A stretch of 64,000 nt of DNA from DASUPK01 sp963819715 (GTDB taxonomy: Bacteria; Actinomycetota; Thermoleophilia; Solirubrobacterales; 70-9), in contig CAWFXE010000006.1 in assembly GCA_963819715.1 (NCBI GenBank), positions 372,001 through 436,000 of the forward strand. Direction: 5' to 3'. A program made the position numbers and the translations under genes. Shown here piece after piece: positions 50,756 through 58,082 of the stretch; positions within the stretch are counted from its first letter, which is position 1, and each line of letters opens with the position of its first letter. The notes beneath the pieces are model-generated. The model was not told the origin of the DNA and did not search any database. It saw only the letters and a program-made list of their open reading frames with translations.

Positions 50756-50843
50756 GCGCTCGTCGTCGCCCTCTCGAACGAGGTAACGCCCTTCGGGCAG
50801 GCCGATCTTGCCCGCCAGCTCCAGCTGAACGAAGGTGGCTCGG

Positions 50844-53273
50844 CTAGTCGCCGTTGTTCGGGCCCTTGGCGGGCAACGCCGCGGCCGACGGCTTCGCCGG
50901 GACCTTCGGGTTCTGGATCTCGCCGAGGCGCTGAATCAGCCGCTGCCACTGCTCGGGCTTCAGGATCTCGCCGAGCTGCTTGATCGAGCTGCCGCCTGTC
51001 GTGAAGGTGTAGCCGACGTGGATGTGGTTGTAGTGGTCCGGCAGGATGAAGGTCGGCGGGCCGAGATCCATCAGGGAGATGATCTGCGCCGGGCGCATCG
51101 AGCCCTGGAGGAGCAGCAGGTCCTTGATCACCGCCTCGGTGATCGTCCCCGGTCCCTGGTGCCCTTCGATCGGGATCCCGTTGACCGCGGCGATGTCAAC
51201 GGCTGACCCGTAGGAGTGCGCCGAGACATTGCCGGAGGCGGTCAGATAGGAGTGGCCGCACTTGAGCGAGGTGATCGTCAGGCGGTAGCCCTTGGCGACC
51301 AGGTACTCCATCACCGCTAGAACGCGGCGGTCGACCTGGCCGGTCTGGATGTCGTTTCGCCCGCAGGAGTAGATCGAGAGCGCCGGGTCGTTCAGCACCC
51401 GCTGCTCGAGCGCCGCCTTCGACATCAGCAGGACCTGGCCGACGGTCGGGTTGTCGGTGAAGGGGTTCTTGTCCGCCGCGCGGTAGATCGCCGTCGTCTC
51501 GAGCAGCTTCCAGCCATCGAGGATCGGCTTCGGGTCGATGGTGGGGGCGCCGCGCCCGGCGGGCCGGATGGCGAAGTTGACGTGCGGGGGCTGGGCGTCG
51601 GGCTGGCCGACCCGGCCGATGACGGTGCCGCCGGTCACCTTCGAGCCCTTCTTCAGCGGCTTCAGCTGCATGGTGTTGGAGTCGAACTGGACGCTCGAGG
51701 AGAGCGCCGACTTGAAGGTCTCGTAGCCGGGGACGCTCCGCCCGAGCAGCTGGTCGAGCTGGCCAGTGACGCCCGAGTTTCCGCCGTTGCCGCCGCGCTC
51801 GGGTAGGGCGAAGAGGCGCTGGCGCGAGTTCTCGGAGTCGGCCGGCCGGGTCTTCGCGGCGGCTGGGGTCGCGGCCTTCGCCGAGCCCTGGTTGGAGTTG
51901 TCGCCGGCGGTGGCCGGAGTGTCCGGAGCGGAGTCCTTGCTCGGGGTCTCCAGCTTGAAGTCCTTGGAGGAGAGGCTCTGCTGGCGGGGCACCGGGTGCG
52001 TCTTCGCGACCGAGCCGAGATGCGCGTAGGTGTACCGGTTGCCGTACGCGTCCTGGAGGACCAGGTACTTGCCGAGCTTCGGGCTGTCGCCCATCTTCTT
52101 GATGACGCCGTCGTTGACCGCGACGACCGGAGCGTTAAGGCTCGAGTAGATGTTGATGCTTCGGCGGCTGGCGTCGGAGCTGATCACGTTGGCGGCGTTG
52201 CCGGCGGTCTTTCGCTGGGTGGTGGCGTCATGAAGCGCCGCCGCGTCGTTGATGTCGTCCGCGTAGCGGGCGTCGGCTGCGACGGGGAAGTGGGCGCCCT
52301 CGGTGAGGCCGGTGAGCGAGCCGACCAGCGCGTCGGGGAGCTTGCCGTACTGGTTGGCGCCGAGCAGCACCTCGTCGACGTACCAGTCGGCATGGTTGTA
52401 GGCGAAGATCGCCTGGCGGATGTCCTTGTCGCCACCCGCCGCTCGCAGGTACCTGGCCGCGGCGCAGATCGCATCGACGGGGTTGTACGGATCCTTCTTG
52501 CCGTCGCCGTTCGCGTCGACTCCGTAGGCGGCCCAGGTCGAGGGGATGAACTGCATCCAGCCCTGAGCCCCGGCGGAGGAGACGTTCAGGTTGGTTCCGA
52601 AGGCCGTTTCGATCTTGTTGATCGAGGCGAGCACCTGCCAGGGGATCCCGTACTCGGTCCCGCAGGACTGGTAGATGGGCAGGAGGAAGGGCGGGATCTC
52701 GAAGGAGTCGATGACGAAGTTGGGGACGCCGATCGGTGCGGGACCGAACTGCGCGACGGTGAGGCCGGGGTTGGTGCTGGCGGGGGAGCCGTCCGGATTG
52801 CGGAGGGTGGGCTGCTCGATCTTCCCCTTCTCGCTCTTGTGCAGATCCTTGGCGCCCTGACCCTTCTTGGCCTGCTTGCCGAAGAGGCCGGGGGTCTTGC
52901 CGCCGGTGATCTTGCTCCCGGCCTTGCCGCCACCCGGCTTGCCGCTGCCGGTGGTCGTCGTGCTGCCTCCACCGGGGGTCGTGGTGGTGGACCCGGAGCC
53001 ATCCGAGCCGCCGCTGCCGTCGGTTGGGGTGGTGGTCGTCGTCTGGGCGTTGTACTCGGAGTTGTCGAGCGGGCCGCTGCAGCCCGGATCAGCGAGGTCC
53101 GTGAGGCCGTCGCCGTCGTCGTCGGTGAGGTTCGCGCACTGCGGGAGGACTCCGGTGTTGGGGACGGTGACCGTGATGTTCCCGACGTTGACCGTGCCCG
53201 AGATCGCCGTTCCGGCAGCGACTACCGCCAGGGTCGCGCCAAGGGCGATGATTAGGAGAAGCTTTCTGGTCAT
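50844..53273 (-). CDS. Secreted cell-wall hydrolase: lytic transglycosylase, M23-like and M15-like domains
   Basis: An 809-residue exported protein. A signal peptide (1-23) is followed by a Ca2+-binding-like D-D-D-G-D-G-L-T-D and a T/G/S-rich linker. About 205-310 is an SLT domain (catalytic Glu in I-N-K-I-E-T-A-F-G; G-W-M-Q-F-I-P-S-T-W). About 365-610 resembles an M23 domain split by a long insert; its zinc motif reads H-V-N-F instead of H-x-H, so it is probably inactive. About 700-780 is an M15-like peptidase with intact zinc residues (A-H-S-Y-G-S-A-V-D-I; H-Y-N-H-I-H-V-G). ATG at 53273 is chosen because the signal peptide starts there. Confidence 0.85.
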   Translation of the reverse strand: MTRKLLLIIALGATLAVVAAGTAISGTVNVGNITVTVPNTGVLPQCANLTDDDGDGLTDLADPGCSGPLDNSEYNAQTTTTTPTDGSGGSDGSGSTTTTPGGGSTTTTGSGKPGGGKAGSKITGGKTPGLFGKQAKKGQGAKDLHKSEKGKIEQPTLRNPDGSPASTNPGLTVAQFGPAPIGVPNFVIDSFEIPPFLLPIYQSCGTEYGIPWQVLASINKIETAFGTNLNVSSAGAQGWMQFIPSTWAAYGVDANGDGKKDPYNPVDAICAAARYLRAAGGDKDIRQAIFAYNHADWYVDEVLLGANQYGKLPDALVGSLTGLTEGAHFPVAADARYADDINDAAALHDATTQRKTAGNAANVISSDASRRSINIYSSLNAPVVAVNDGVIKKMGDSPKLGKYLVLQDAYGNRYTYAHLGSVAKTHPVPRQQSLSSKDFKLETPSKDSAPDTPATAGDNSNQGSAKAATPAAAKTRPADSENSRQRLFALPERGGNGGNSGVTGQLDQLLGRSVPGYETFKSALSSSVQFDSNTMQLKPLKKGSKVTGGTVIGRVGQPDAQPPHVNFAIRPAGRGAPTIDPKPILDGWKLLETTAIYRAADKNPFTDNPTVGQVLLMSKAALEQRVLNDPALSIYSCGRNDIQTGQVDRRVLAVMEYLVAKGYRLTITSLKCGHSYLTASGNVSAHSYGSAVDIAAVNGIPIEGHQGPGTITEAVIKDLLLLQGSMRPAQIISLMDLGPPTFILPDHYNHIHVGYTFTTGGSSIKQLGEILKPEQWQRLIQRLGEIQNPKVPAKPSAAALPAKGPNNGD

Positions 53274-53511
53274 TTGGCTAGCCGATCGTGCCCGCGATGC
53301 GCTGGGCTGCCGGTCGCGACCTCCCCGCACCCGCAGGCACGGCGGACGCTACTGACTCGATCATTTGTTTGCAACGGGGAACCGTCGTCCCTAATGCCAA
53401 AAACATGGTCGGAAACGTACTTGACCGAACCGGTAAACAATTGTGGGCATTCCATGCGTGACCAAACAACCCTGCTGCGGCTGATCCGTCGCGGTACCGT
53501 GCCTGAACGAT

Positions 53512-53892
53512 ATGGACGAGAGCGGCGGCGAAGGCCCACAGGAGCGGACGCGAAGCGGAGCAGCCGGCGCTTCGGGTTGGGATCGAATTTCCTCGCGAGG
53601 CGAGGGCGCGCTGGGCGACCTCGCCCAGCTGCTGGTCGACAACCCCTGGATGAACCAGGCCCTCCAGGTCGCCTTCGGCGCCCGTGAGCGAGCCTCCCAG
53701 GCGGGGGCGAGCGCAATCCGGAATCTGAACCTGCCGACGGGAAACGACGTCGACCGCCTGGCCAGGCGCCTGCGCGCGGTGTCCGAGCGCCTCGAGACCG
53801 TCGAGGACACGCTCGACCGGCTCACCCGAGAGGTCGCCGAGCTCCGCCGGGAGCGCGCCGCCTCGAAACCCGGACCCTCTAGCCGGGGTTGA
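53512..53892 (+). CDS. Small coiled-coil protein
   Basis: A 126-residue soluble protein. The C-terminal half is a heptad-like helix (R-L-A-R-R-L-R-A-V-S-E-R-L-E-T-V-E-D-T-L) resembling the coiled coil of phasin or PhaE-type proteins, but I cannot assign it. A central N-P-W-M-N-Q-A-L-Q-V-A-F-G-A motif is amphipathic. Its 3' end overlaps the convergent phosphorylase gene by 14 bases. Confidence 0.6.
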   Translation: MDESGGEGPQERTRSGAAGASGWDRISSRGEGALGDLAQLLVDNPWMNQALQVAFGARERASQAGASAIRNLNLPTGNDVDRLARRLRAVSERLETVEDTLDRLTREVAELRRERAASKPGPSSRG

Positions 53893-54595
53893 GGGCAGCC
53901 GCGGCGAGAGCGCCCATGCGCTCGGCCGCCTCCGCCAGCTCGTCGTCGCCGATCCGTTGCCTGACGCCGTCCTCGAAGGTGTCCGTTACCGCCAGGACGC
54001 ACGCGGTGGCCACCCCGAGCCGGACGCCCAGCGCGAACAGCGTCGCGGCCTCCATCTCGACGGCGACCGCCCCGCGCCTGAGCCATGCCTCGGTGCGGGC
54101 CAGCGACGGCGCCCCGTGATCCGGATCGCCGTCGTAGAAGAGGTCCGTCGTCACGATGGGCGACGGGGCGACTCCGTCGGGTAGTCCGGCCGCCAGTCTC
54201 GCGGTGAGCTCCCAATCGGGTGTTGTCGTCTCGCCGGCTCCGAGCGCACGGCTGGCACCGTCTTCGGCGAGCGCCTCCTTCGCAACCACCAGCTGCCCGT
54301 GCTCCAGTGCCGGGTCGATCGCGCCGCAGGTCCCGACGCGGATGGCGTGATGGACCCCGAGCTCGGCCAGCTCCTGGAGGACGATCGCGGCGCTCGGGCC
54401 GCCCATACCCGTGGACTGGATGCTGAGTGGGCGCCCTTCTGGTGTCTCTCCCGTGTATCCCCAGAGCCCGCGGGCGTGGTTGCTCATCTTCGGCTCGGTG
54501 AGCAGCTGCTGGGCGAGCGCAAGGGCGCGACCCGGGTCGCCCGGAAGCAGGGCATCCGGTGCGTACGGCGCGCTCGGCCTGAGGTGGTGTGGCAC
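53879..54595 (-). CDS. Nucleoside phosphorylase (DeoD/Udp family)
   Basis: A 238-residue enzyme of the PNP/UDP phosphorylase family. L-L-P-G-D-P-G-R-A (phosphate), S-T-G-M-G-G-P-S-A-A-I, R-V-G-T-C-G-A-I and A-V-E-M-E-A-A-T-L-F (ribose-binding Met-Glu) are all present; the base-site Asp is in A-V-T-D-T-F. It splits purine or pyrimidine nucleosides with phosphate; the length and motifs favour a hexameric DeoD-like enzyme. GTG start. Confidence 0.88.
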   Translation of the reverse strand: MPHHLRPSAPYAPDALLPGDPGRALALAQQLLTEPKMSNHARGLWGYTGETPEGRPLSIQSTGMGGPSAAIVLQELAELGVHHAIRVGTCGAIDPALEHGQLVVAKEALAEDGASRALGAGETTTPDWELTARLAAGLPDGVAPSPIVTTDLFYDGDPDHGAPSLARTEAWLRRGAVAVEMEAATLFALGVRLGVATACVLAVTDTFEDGVRQRIGDDELAEAAERMGALAAAALNPG

Positions 54596-54636
54596 GGCGC
54601 GAGCATATGGCCGCTCTACGGGGGTAGGCTGGGCCG

Positions 54637-54798
54637 ATGGTCAAGCTTCCCGTGCCGAAGAAGCCCTCCGAGGCGCTGCGCTCCGCGATCGAGCGCACCT
54701 TCGAGGCGACGGCGCGCCCGGCGGTCGGAACGCGCGATCGAGCGGTGAAGGTCCTCGATGAGGTCGCCAAGCGGCTGCGGGTCGAGAGAGAGAGTTGA
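54637..54798 (+). CDS. Small basic protein, 53 residues
   Basis: Translated directly: starts M-V-K-L-P-V-P-K-K-P and ends R-L-R-V-E-R-E-S. It is helical and basic with a central A-I-E-R-T-F-E-A-T. It has its own start 41 bases from the divergent phosphorylase start and precedes the 54817 gene by 18 bases. Codon use (GC-rich third positions throughout) supports real coding. Confidence 0.5.
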   Translation: MVKLPVPKKPSEALRSAIERTFEATARPAVGTRDRAVKVLDEVAKRLRVERES

Positions 54799-54816
54799 CC
54801 TCAGGTTGAGGGTTAG

Positions 54817-55245
54817 ATGGCTGCCGACGCTCTCACCAAGAAGGAACTGAAGGACATCCTCAACACGGTGCTGAGCGAGATCGACACCGACCCGGACGAC
54901 GGGCCTCGCCTGCGGGCCGCGGCGGCGCCCCTGCGTATTGAGTTCCCGGACCTGAAGCTGGTCGTCAACGTCTCTCGTGATGAGGGCGGCCGGCATTGCC
55001 TGAGCTGGAACTTCGCGCAGCGCGCCCGTGTCCATCCGAAGCTCCGCCTGAGCATGGAGTCGGCGGTCGCCAACCGGGTGTTCCAAGGCCGGGAGAACCC
55101 GGCGATCGCGATCGCCAGAGGCCGGCTGCGGACCAACATCGAGGACGCCGGCGCCGCGCTGCGCTTCTTCCCGGCGGCGAAACCGCTCTTCTCCCGCTAT
55201 CGGCAGCTCGTCTCGGAGAAGTACCCACACCTCACCGTTGACTAG
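54817..55245 (+). CDS. Uncharacterised protein
   Basis: A 142-residue soluble protein, mixed alpha/beta: a helical start (K-K-E-L-K-D-I-L-N-T-V-L), a strand pair I-E-F-P-D-L-K-L-V-V-N-V and a C-terminal F-F-P-A-A-K-P-L-F-S-R-Y. The strand and N-terminal pattern slightly recall SCP2-like lipid-binding proteins, but this is weak. It probably shares a transcript with the small basic gene. Confidence 0.55.
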   Translation: MAADALTKKELKDILNTVLSEIDTDPDDGPRLRAAAAPLRIEFPDLKLVVNVSRDEGGRHCLSWNFAQRARVHPKLRLSMESAVANRVFQGRENPAIAIARGRLRTNIEDAGAALRFFPAAKPLFSRYRQLVSEKYPHLTVD

Positions 55246-55280
55246 GCGGATCCTGCATCTAGTGCCCCCGTCCAGTCCCC

Positions 55281-55308
55281 TTGACTTGGCTCGGCAGGAG
55301 CGTAGGCT
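55281..55308 (+). promoter_or_regulatory. Promoter of the MerR-cyclase gene
   Basis: TTGACT (55281-55286) and TAGGCT (55303-55308) are separated by 16 bases, matching the actinobacterial housekeeping pattern. Initiation near 55315 would give a leader of about 170 nucleotides containing the structured segment at 55332-55475. Confidence 0.65.
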
Positions 55309-55331
55309 CGACTCGATTGAAATATCTCGGG

Positions 55332-55475
55332 CCGGAAGCGGGTCCTCGGTCCGCAGATCCCCCGGCGACTGGGATCGGCGGCAGGACCCAGCGAGGCGGA
55401 TAGGCGCCGCTGGCCGACGAAGCGGGCCCAAAGCCCGCAGGCGACGGGGTCCTGGGGCCCCGTCGCTGCTTCTGG
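55332..55475 (+). ncRNA. Structured leader RNA of unknown class (candidate riboswitch)
   Basis: An 8-pair closing stem, CCGGAAGC (55332-55339) with GCTTCTGG (55468-55475), encloses four hairpins. The first is GGGTCCT (55340-55346) with AGGACCC (55383-55389), capped by CCGC/GCGG and GATCCC/GGGATC. Then come a GGCG/CGCC hairpin (about 55395-55412), GCGGGC/GCCCGC (55422-55438) and GCGACGGGG/CCCCGTCGC (55441-55466). The closing stem's last two G residues are the first of the GGAG Shine-Dalgarno (55474-55477), so folding should limit ribosome binding at the GTG (55486). I could not match it to a riboswitch class I know. Confidence 0.6.
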
Positions 55476-55485
55476 AGATAGCCGG

Positions 55486-56697
55486 GTGAATCCCGCCGAC
55501 GAAAGCGATCGGACCAAGGCGATCTCGCTCGCGGAGGCGAGCCGGATTGCGGGCGTCTCGGCCTCGACCCTGAAGCGCTGGGCCGATGAGGGCCTCGTGC
55601 CGATCCAGGACGGCTGGACGCCCGCCTCGGCCGCGCAGGCCCGGGTGATCGCCCGGATGCGGGAGCGGGGTTATTCGGTCGACGCGATCCGCGAGGCCGC
55701 CAGCGGGGGCCGGCTCGCCTTCGGCTACGCCGAGGACATCTTCCAGGTGCCGGAGGGCCACTACACCAGGGAGCAGGCCGCCGAGCTGACCGGCCTCGAG
55801 CCGGAGCTGATCGACCGGTTGATGACCCTGCTCGGGACCCCGATGGGGGCCGAGGGAAGGCTCAACGAACAGGACCTGGGGGCGATGCGCCACTGCGCCG
55901 ACGTCCTCGCATCAGGCTTCCCGCTCGTGGCGTTCCTGCAGCTCGTCCGGGTGTACGCCCAGTCCATTCGCCGGGTTGCCGACGCGGAGGTGCGGCTCTT
56001 TCACATCTACATTCACGAGCCCCTGATGCAGGAGGAGGTCCCGCCTCTCCAGATCGCCGAGGAGATGGGAGAGCTCGCGGCCGATCTGATTCCGGTGACC
56101 GGGCCGCTGATGGAGTACATGCACAACCGCTACCTGCGCTTCTACATCGAGCAGGACGTGGTGGGGCACATGGAGGCGGACATCGGTGGCGCCGGCCGGG
56201 GGCTCGCCCGGGTCTCGATGACCTTCTGCTTCGTCGACCTCACTGGCTTCACCCGCTACACGGAGGAGGAGGGGGATGAGGAGGCTCTCGACATGATCGA
56301 GCGGTTCGTCGACACGGTCGAGGCGACGCTGCCGAACGAGGCGACCATCGTCAAGACCATTGGGGACGAGGTGATGGTGGTGTCACCGGAGCCCTCGACG
56401 CTGACCGAGTGGGCAGTCGGATTCCTCGCGCTGTTCCAGGAGCGGCCACAGCCCCGCGTCGGAATCCACTACGGCGCGGCCGTGTTCAGGGACGGGGACT
56501 ACTTCGGCGGCGACGTCAACCTGGCGCACCGGGTGGTGACGAGAGCGCTGGGCGGCGAGGTGCTGGTGACTCAGGCGCTGGTCGAGGCGATCAGCAAGTC
56601 AGACTTCCTCAGCTTCGACCCGATCGGCGAGGTGGTCCTCAAAGGGTTCCCCGAGGCGATCTCTCTCTATATAGCCCGCCCGGCGATGGAGGACTAG
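55486..56697 (+). CDS. MerR-HTH and class III adenylate cyclase fusion
   Basis: A 403-residue protein. Residues 12-65 are a MerR-type helix-turn-helix (S-L-A-E-A-S-R-I-A-G-V-S-A-S-T-L-K-R-W). About 80-235 resembles the regulatory domain that precedes mycobacterial cyclases of the Rv1264 type (Y-T-R-E-Q-A-A-E-L-T-G, L-Q-L-V-R-V-Y). About 245-385 is the cyclase: F-V-D-L-T-G-F-T and T-I-G-D-E with the metal Asp, Lys in V-K-T-I-G-D, and G-G-D-V-N-L-A-H-R with Asp, Asn and Arg. Combining DNA binding with cAMP synthesis is the unusual part. The stop shares CTAG with the convergent gene. GGAG is nine bases before the GTG. Confidence 0.85.
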   Translation: MNPADESDRTKAISLAEASRIAGVSASTLKRWADEGLVPIQDGWTPASAAQARVIARMRERGYSVDAIREAASGGRLAFGYAEDIFQVPEGHYTREQAAELTGLEPELIDRLMTLLGTPMGAEGRLNEQDLGAMRHCADVLASGFPLVAFLQLVRVYAQSIRRVADAEVRLFHIYIHEPLMQEEVPPLQIAEEMGELAADLIPVTGPLMEYMHNRYLRFYIEQDVVGHMEADIGGAGRGLARVSMTFCFVDLTGFTRYTEEEGDEEALDMIERFVDTVEATLPNEATIVKTIGDEVMVVSPEPSTLTEWAVGFLALFQERPQPRVGIHYGAAVFRDGDYFGGDVNLAHRVVTRALGGEVLVTQALVEAISKSDFLSFDPIGEVVLKGFPEAISLYIARPAMED

Positions 56698-57380
56698 CGA
56701 CGGGCCTTATGGGCCTTATGGGCCTTGTGGGCCTTGTGGGCCTTTCGGGCCTTTCGGGCCTGTCGGGCCTGTCGGGCCTTTCGGGCCTTTCGGGCCTTGC
56801 CCTTGCCCTTCTTCTTCTTACTACCGGCGAAGGTCTTGTAGCCGTACTCGCTCGAGACGGTCACGCCGGTCAGATCGCTGCGGCTCACCGGCGTGCCGGC
56901 AACGGCCGCGACGCCGATGTCTCTGAAGGTCGGGCGGAGCAGGTTCTCGCGATGCGGCGGACTGTTCATCCACGCAGTCACCAGGGACTGCGGCGTGCTG
57001 AGCGGACCCGTACCCCAGACGAGGTTCTCGCCGACGGTCCAGGTTCGGGCCCCGTCCATATAGCCGTACCGCTCGATCCGGTCCATGAAGTTGAGGCCGG
57101 AGGGAGAGGTGTGCTCGAAGTAGCTCTGGTTGATCATCTCGTTGGAGTGGCTAAGCGCCGCCTGCCGGAGGTCGATGTTGGGCGTCACGGGCTGAAGGCC
57201 GTACGAGGTGCGCTCATCGTTGATCAGGCAGGTGATCGAGCTCTCCATCTGGGCCTGGCTGAGGCTGTTGACCTCGGAGTTGACCGGGCCGCAGTCGGCC
57301 GCCGAGGCCGGTGAGCCTGCGACGAGCGTCCAGATCGCCACCAGGGCGACGGCGCTGAGGATGTTTCTTGCTCTCGACAC
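56694..57380 (-). CDS. Secreted CAP-domain protein with a basic repetitive tail
   Basis: A 228-residue exported protein. A signal peptide (cleavage after S-P-A-S-A, about residue 27) precedes a CAP/SCP domain: C-L-I-N-D-E-R, L-R-Q-A-A-L-S-H-S-N-E-M, Y-F-E-H-T-S-P, G-E-N-L-V-W-G and the C-terminal H-R-E-N-L-L-R-P-T-F. The last 38 residues are a run of K-A-R, Q-A-R and K-A-H triplets encoded by a nine-base tandem repeat; such a strongly positive tail should bind anionic wall polymers or DNA. Four G/K residues precede it (G-S-K-K-K-K-G-K-G). Confidence 0.88.
   Translation of the reverse strand: MSRARNILSAVALVAIWTLVAGSPASAADCGPVNSEVNSLSQAQMESSITCLINDERTSYGLQPVTPNIDLRQAALSHSNEMINQSYFEHTSPSGLNFMDRIERYGYMDGARTWTVGENLVWGTGPLSTPQSLVTAWMNSPPHRENLLRPTFRDIGVAAVAGTPVSRSDLTGVTVSSEYGYKTFAGSKKKKGKGKARKARKARQARQARKARKAHKAHKAHKAHKARR
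56702..56800 (-). repeat. Nine-base tandem repeat encoding the basic tail
   Basis: Eleven units of GGGCCT followed by TAT, TGT, TTC, GTC or TGC (plus strand). Most variants occur as adjacent identical pairs, as if the array grew by 18-base duplications. Each unit encodes K-A-R, Q-A-R or K-A-H on the minus strand, so copy-number change would lengthen the tail without breaking the frame. Confidence 0.9.
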
Positions 57381-57522
57381 ATGTTCTGCATCGTGTGCTC
57401 AGCGGGTGTCTGGACGCGGAGTGGCGAAAATCGGCCGCACGTCCTTTAGCGGGGCTGCATCAGGCCTGGACCTTTCACCGTTGGGAAAAGTCCACAGAAA
57501 TCCAGGGAAAACTACGTAGGCG

Positions 57523-58047
57523 TCAGTTGCGGGCTCCGAGGTCGACCGTGTAGGTGGCCGTGTTGTGCCCGAAGCGCGGGAACGGGGCGCCCTTTGTCAT
57601 GCCGATTCCGATGTCCCGGAAGCCCGCGAGCAGCGCTCTGCGGTGCTCGGGGCTCTTCATCCAGGAGGCCACGGTGCGCTTCGGGCTGCCGTGCCTGCCG
57701 GGGCCCCAGGCGAGGTTCTCGCCGATCGACCAGACGGTTGCGCCGGCGAGATATCCGGTCGCGCGGATCCGCTTGGCGGCGTTGCCGTGGACATAGTGGT
57801 TGCGCTTCGCCATCGCGACGGCATGACCCTGGGCGGACGAGTCGAGCATCGGGTTCTCCGTCAGCGCACCGAGGCCGGCGTGGGCCCTCCGCTGGTTGAC
57901 CAGGCAGAGGACCGCATGTCTCGCAACCTGCTCGCTCAGCTTCGACGGGGACTTCGCGTCGCCGGCGCAGGCACTCGCCGCCGCGATCGGCCCGATCGCG
58001 GCGAGTGCCGACAGGACGAACGAGATGAAAAGTGCCTTCCTCAGCAT
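57523..58047 (-). CDS. Secreted CAP-domain protein
   Basis: A 174-residue exported protein with a signal peptide (A-A-A-S-A-C-A, about residue 27) and a CAP/SCP domain: C-L-V-N-Q-R-R, H-A-V-A-M-A-K-R-N-H-Y-V-H, I-G-E-N-L-A-W-G and H-R-R-A-L-L-A-G-F-R-D-I-G-I-G. It is a shorter relative of the upstream neighbour and lacks the basic tail, so a tandem duplication is likely. Bacterial CAP proteins are secreted and mostly of unknown role. Confidence 0.88.
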   Translation of the reverse strand: MLRKALFISFVLSALAAIGPIAAASACAGDAKSPSKLSEQVARHAVLCLVNQRRAHAGLGALTENPMLDSSAQGHAVAMAKRNHYVHGNAAKRIRATGYLAGATVWSIGENLAWGPGRHGSPKRTVASWMKSPEHRRALLAGFRDIGIGMTKGAPFPRFGHNTATYTVDLGARN

Positions 58048-58082
58048 GGGGCGGCTGTATAGCGGTTCCTAGAATCGAGGGC

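Noticed and set aside
53274..53511. A second c-di-AMP riboswitch before the wall-hydrolase gene
   Set aside because: Such genes often have one, so I checked the minus strand; the CTAATCC and CAGCTAAC blocks are absent.
55441..55470. Strong hairpin read as an intrinsic terminator of the 54817 gene
   Set aside because: It has no T-tract, lies inside the closing stem of the leader and is only about 20 bases before a start codon, so a leader element is more likely.
54616..55893. Minus-strand 425-residue frame
   Set aside because: It is antisense to the small genes and the MerR-cyclase gene, which have clear domains; the frame itself resembles none.
56702..56800. CRISPR-like regular array
   Set aside because: Units are nine bases with no spacers and lie inside a coding region as amino-acid triplets.
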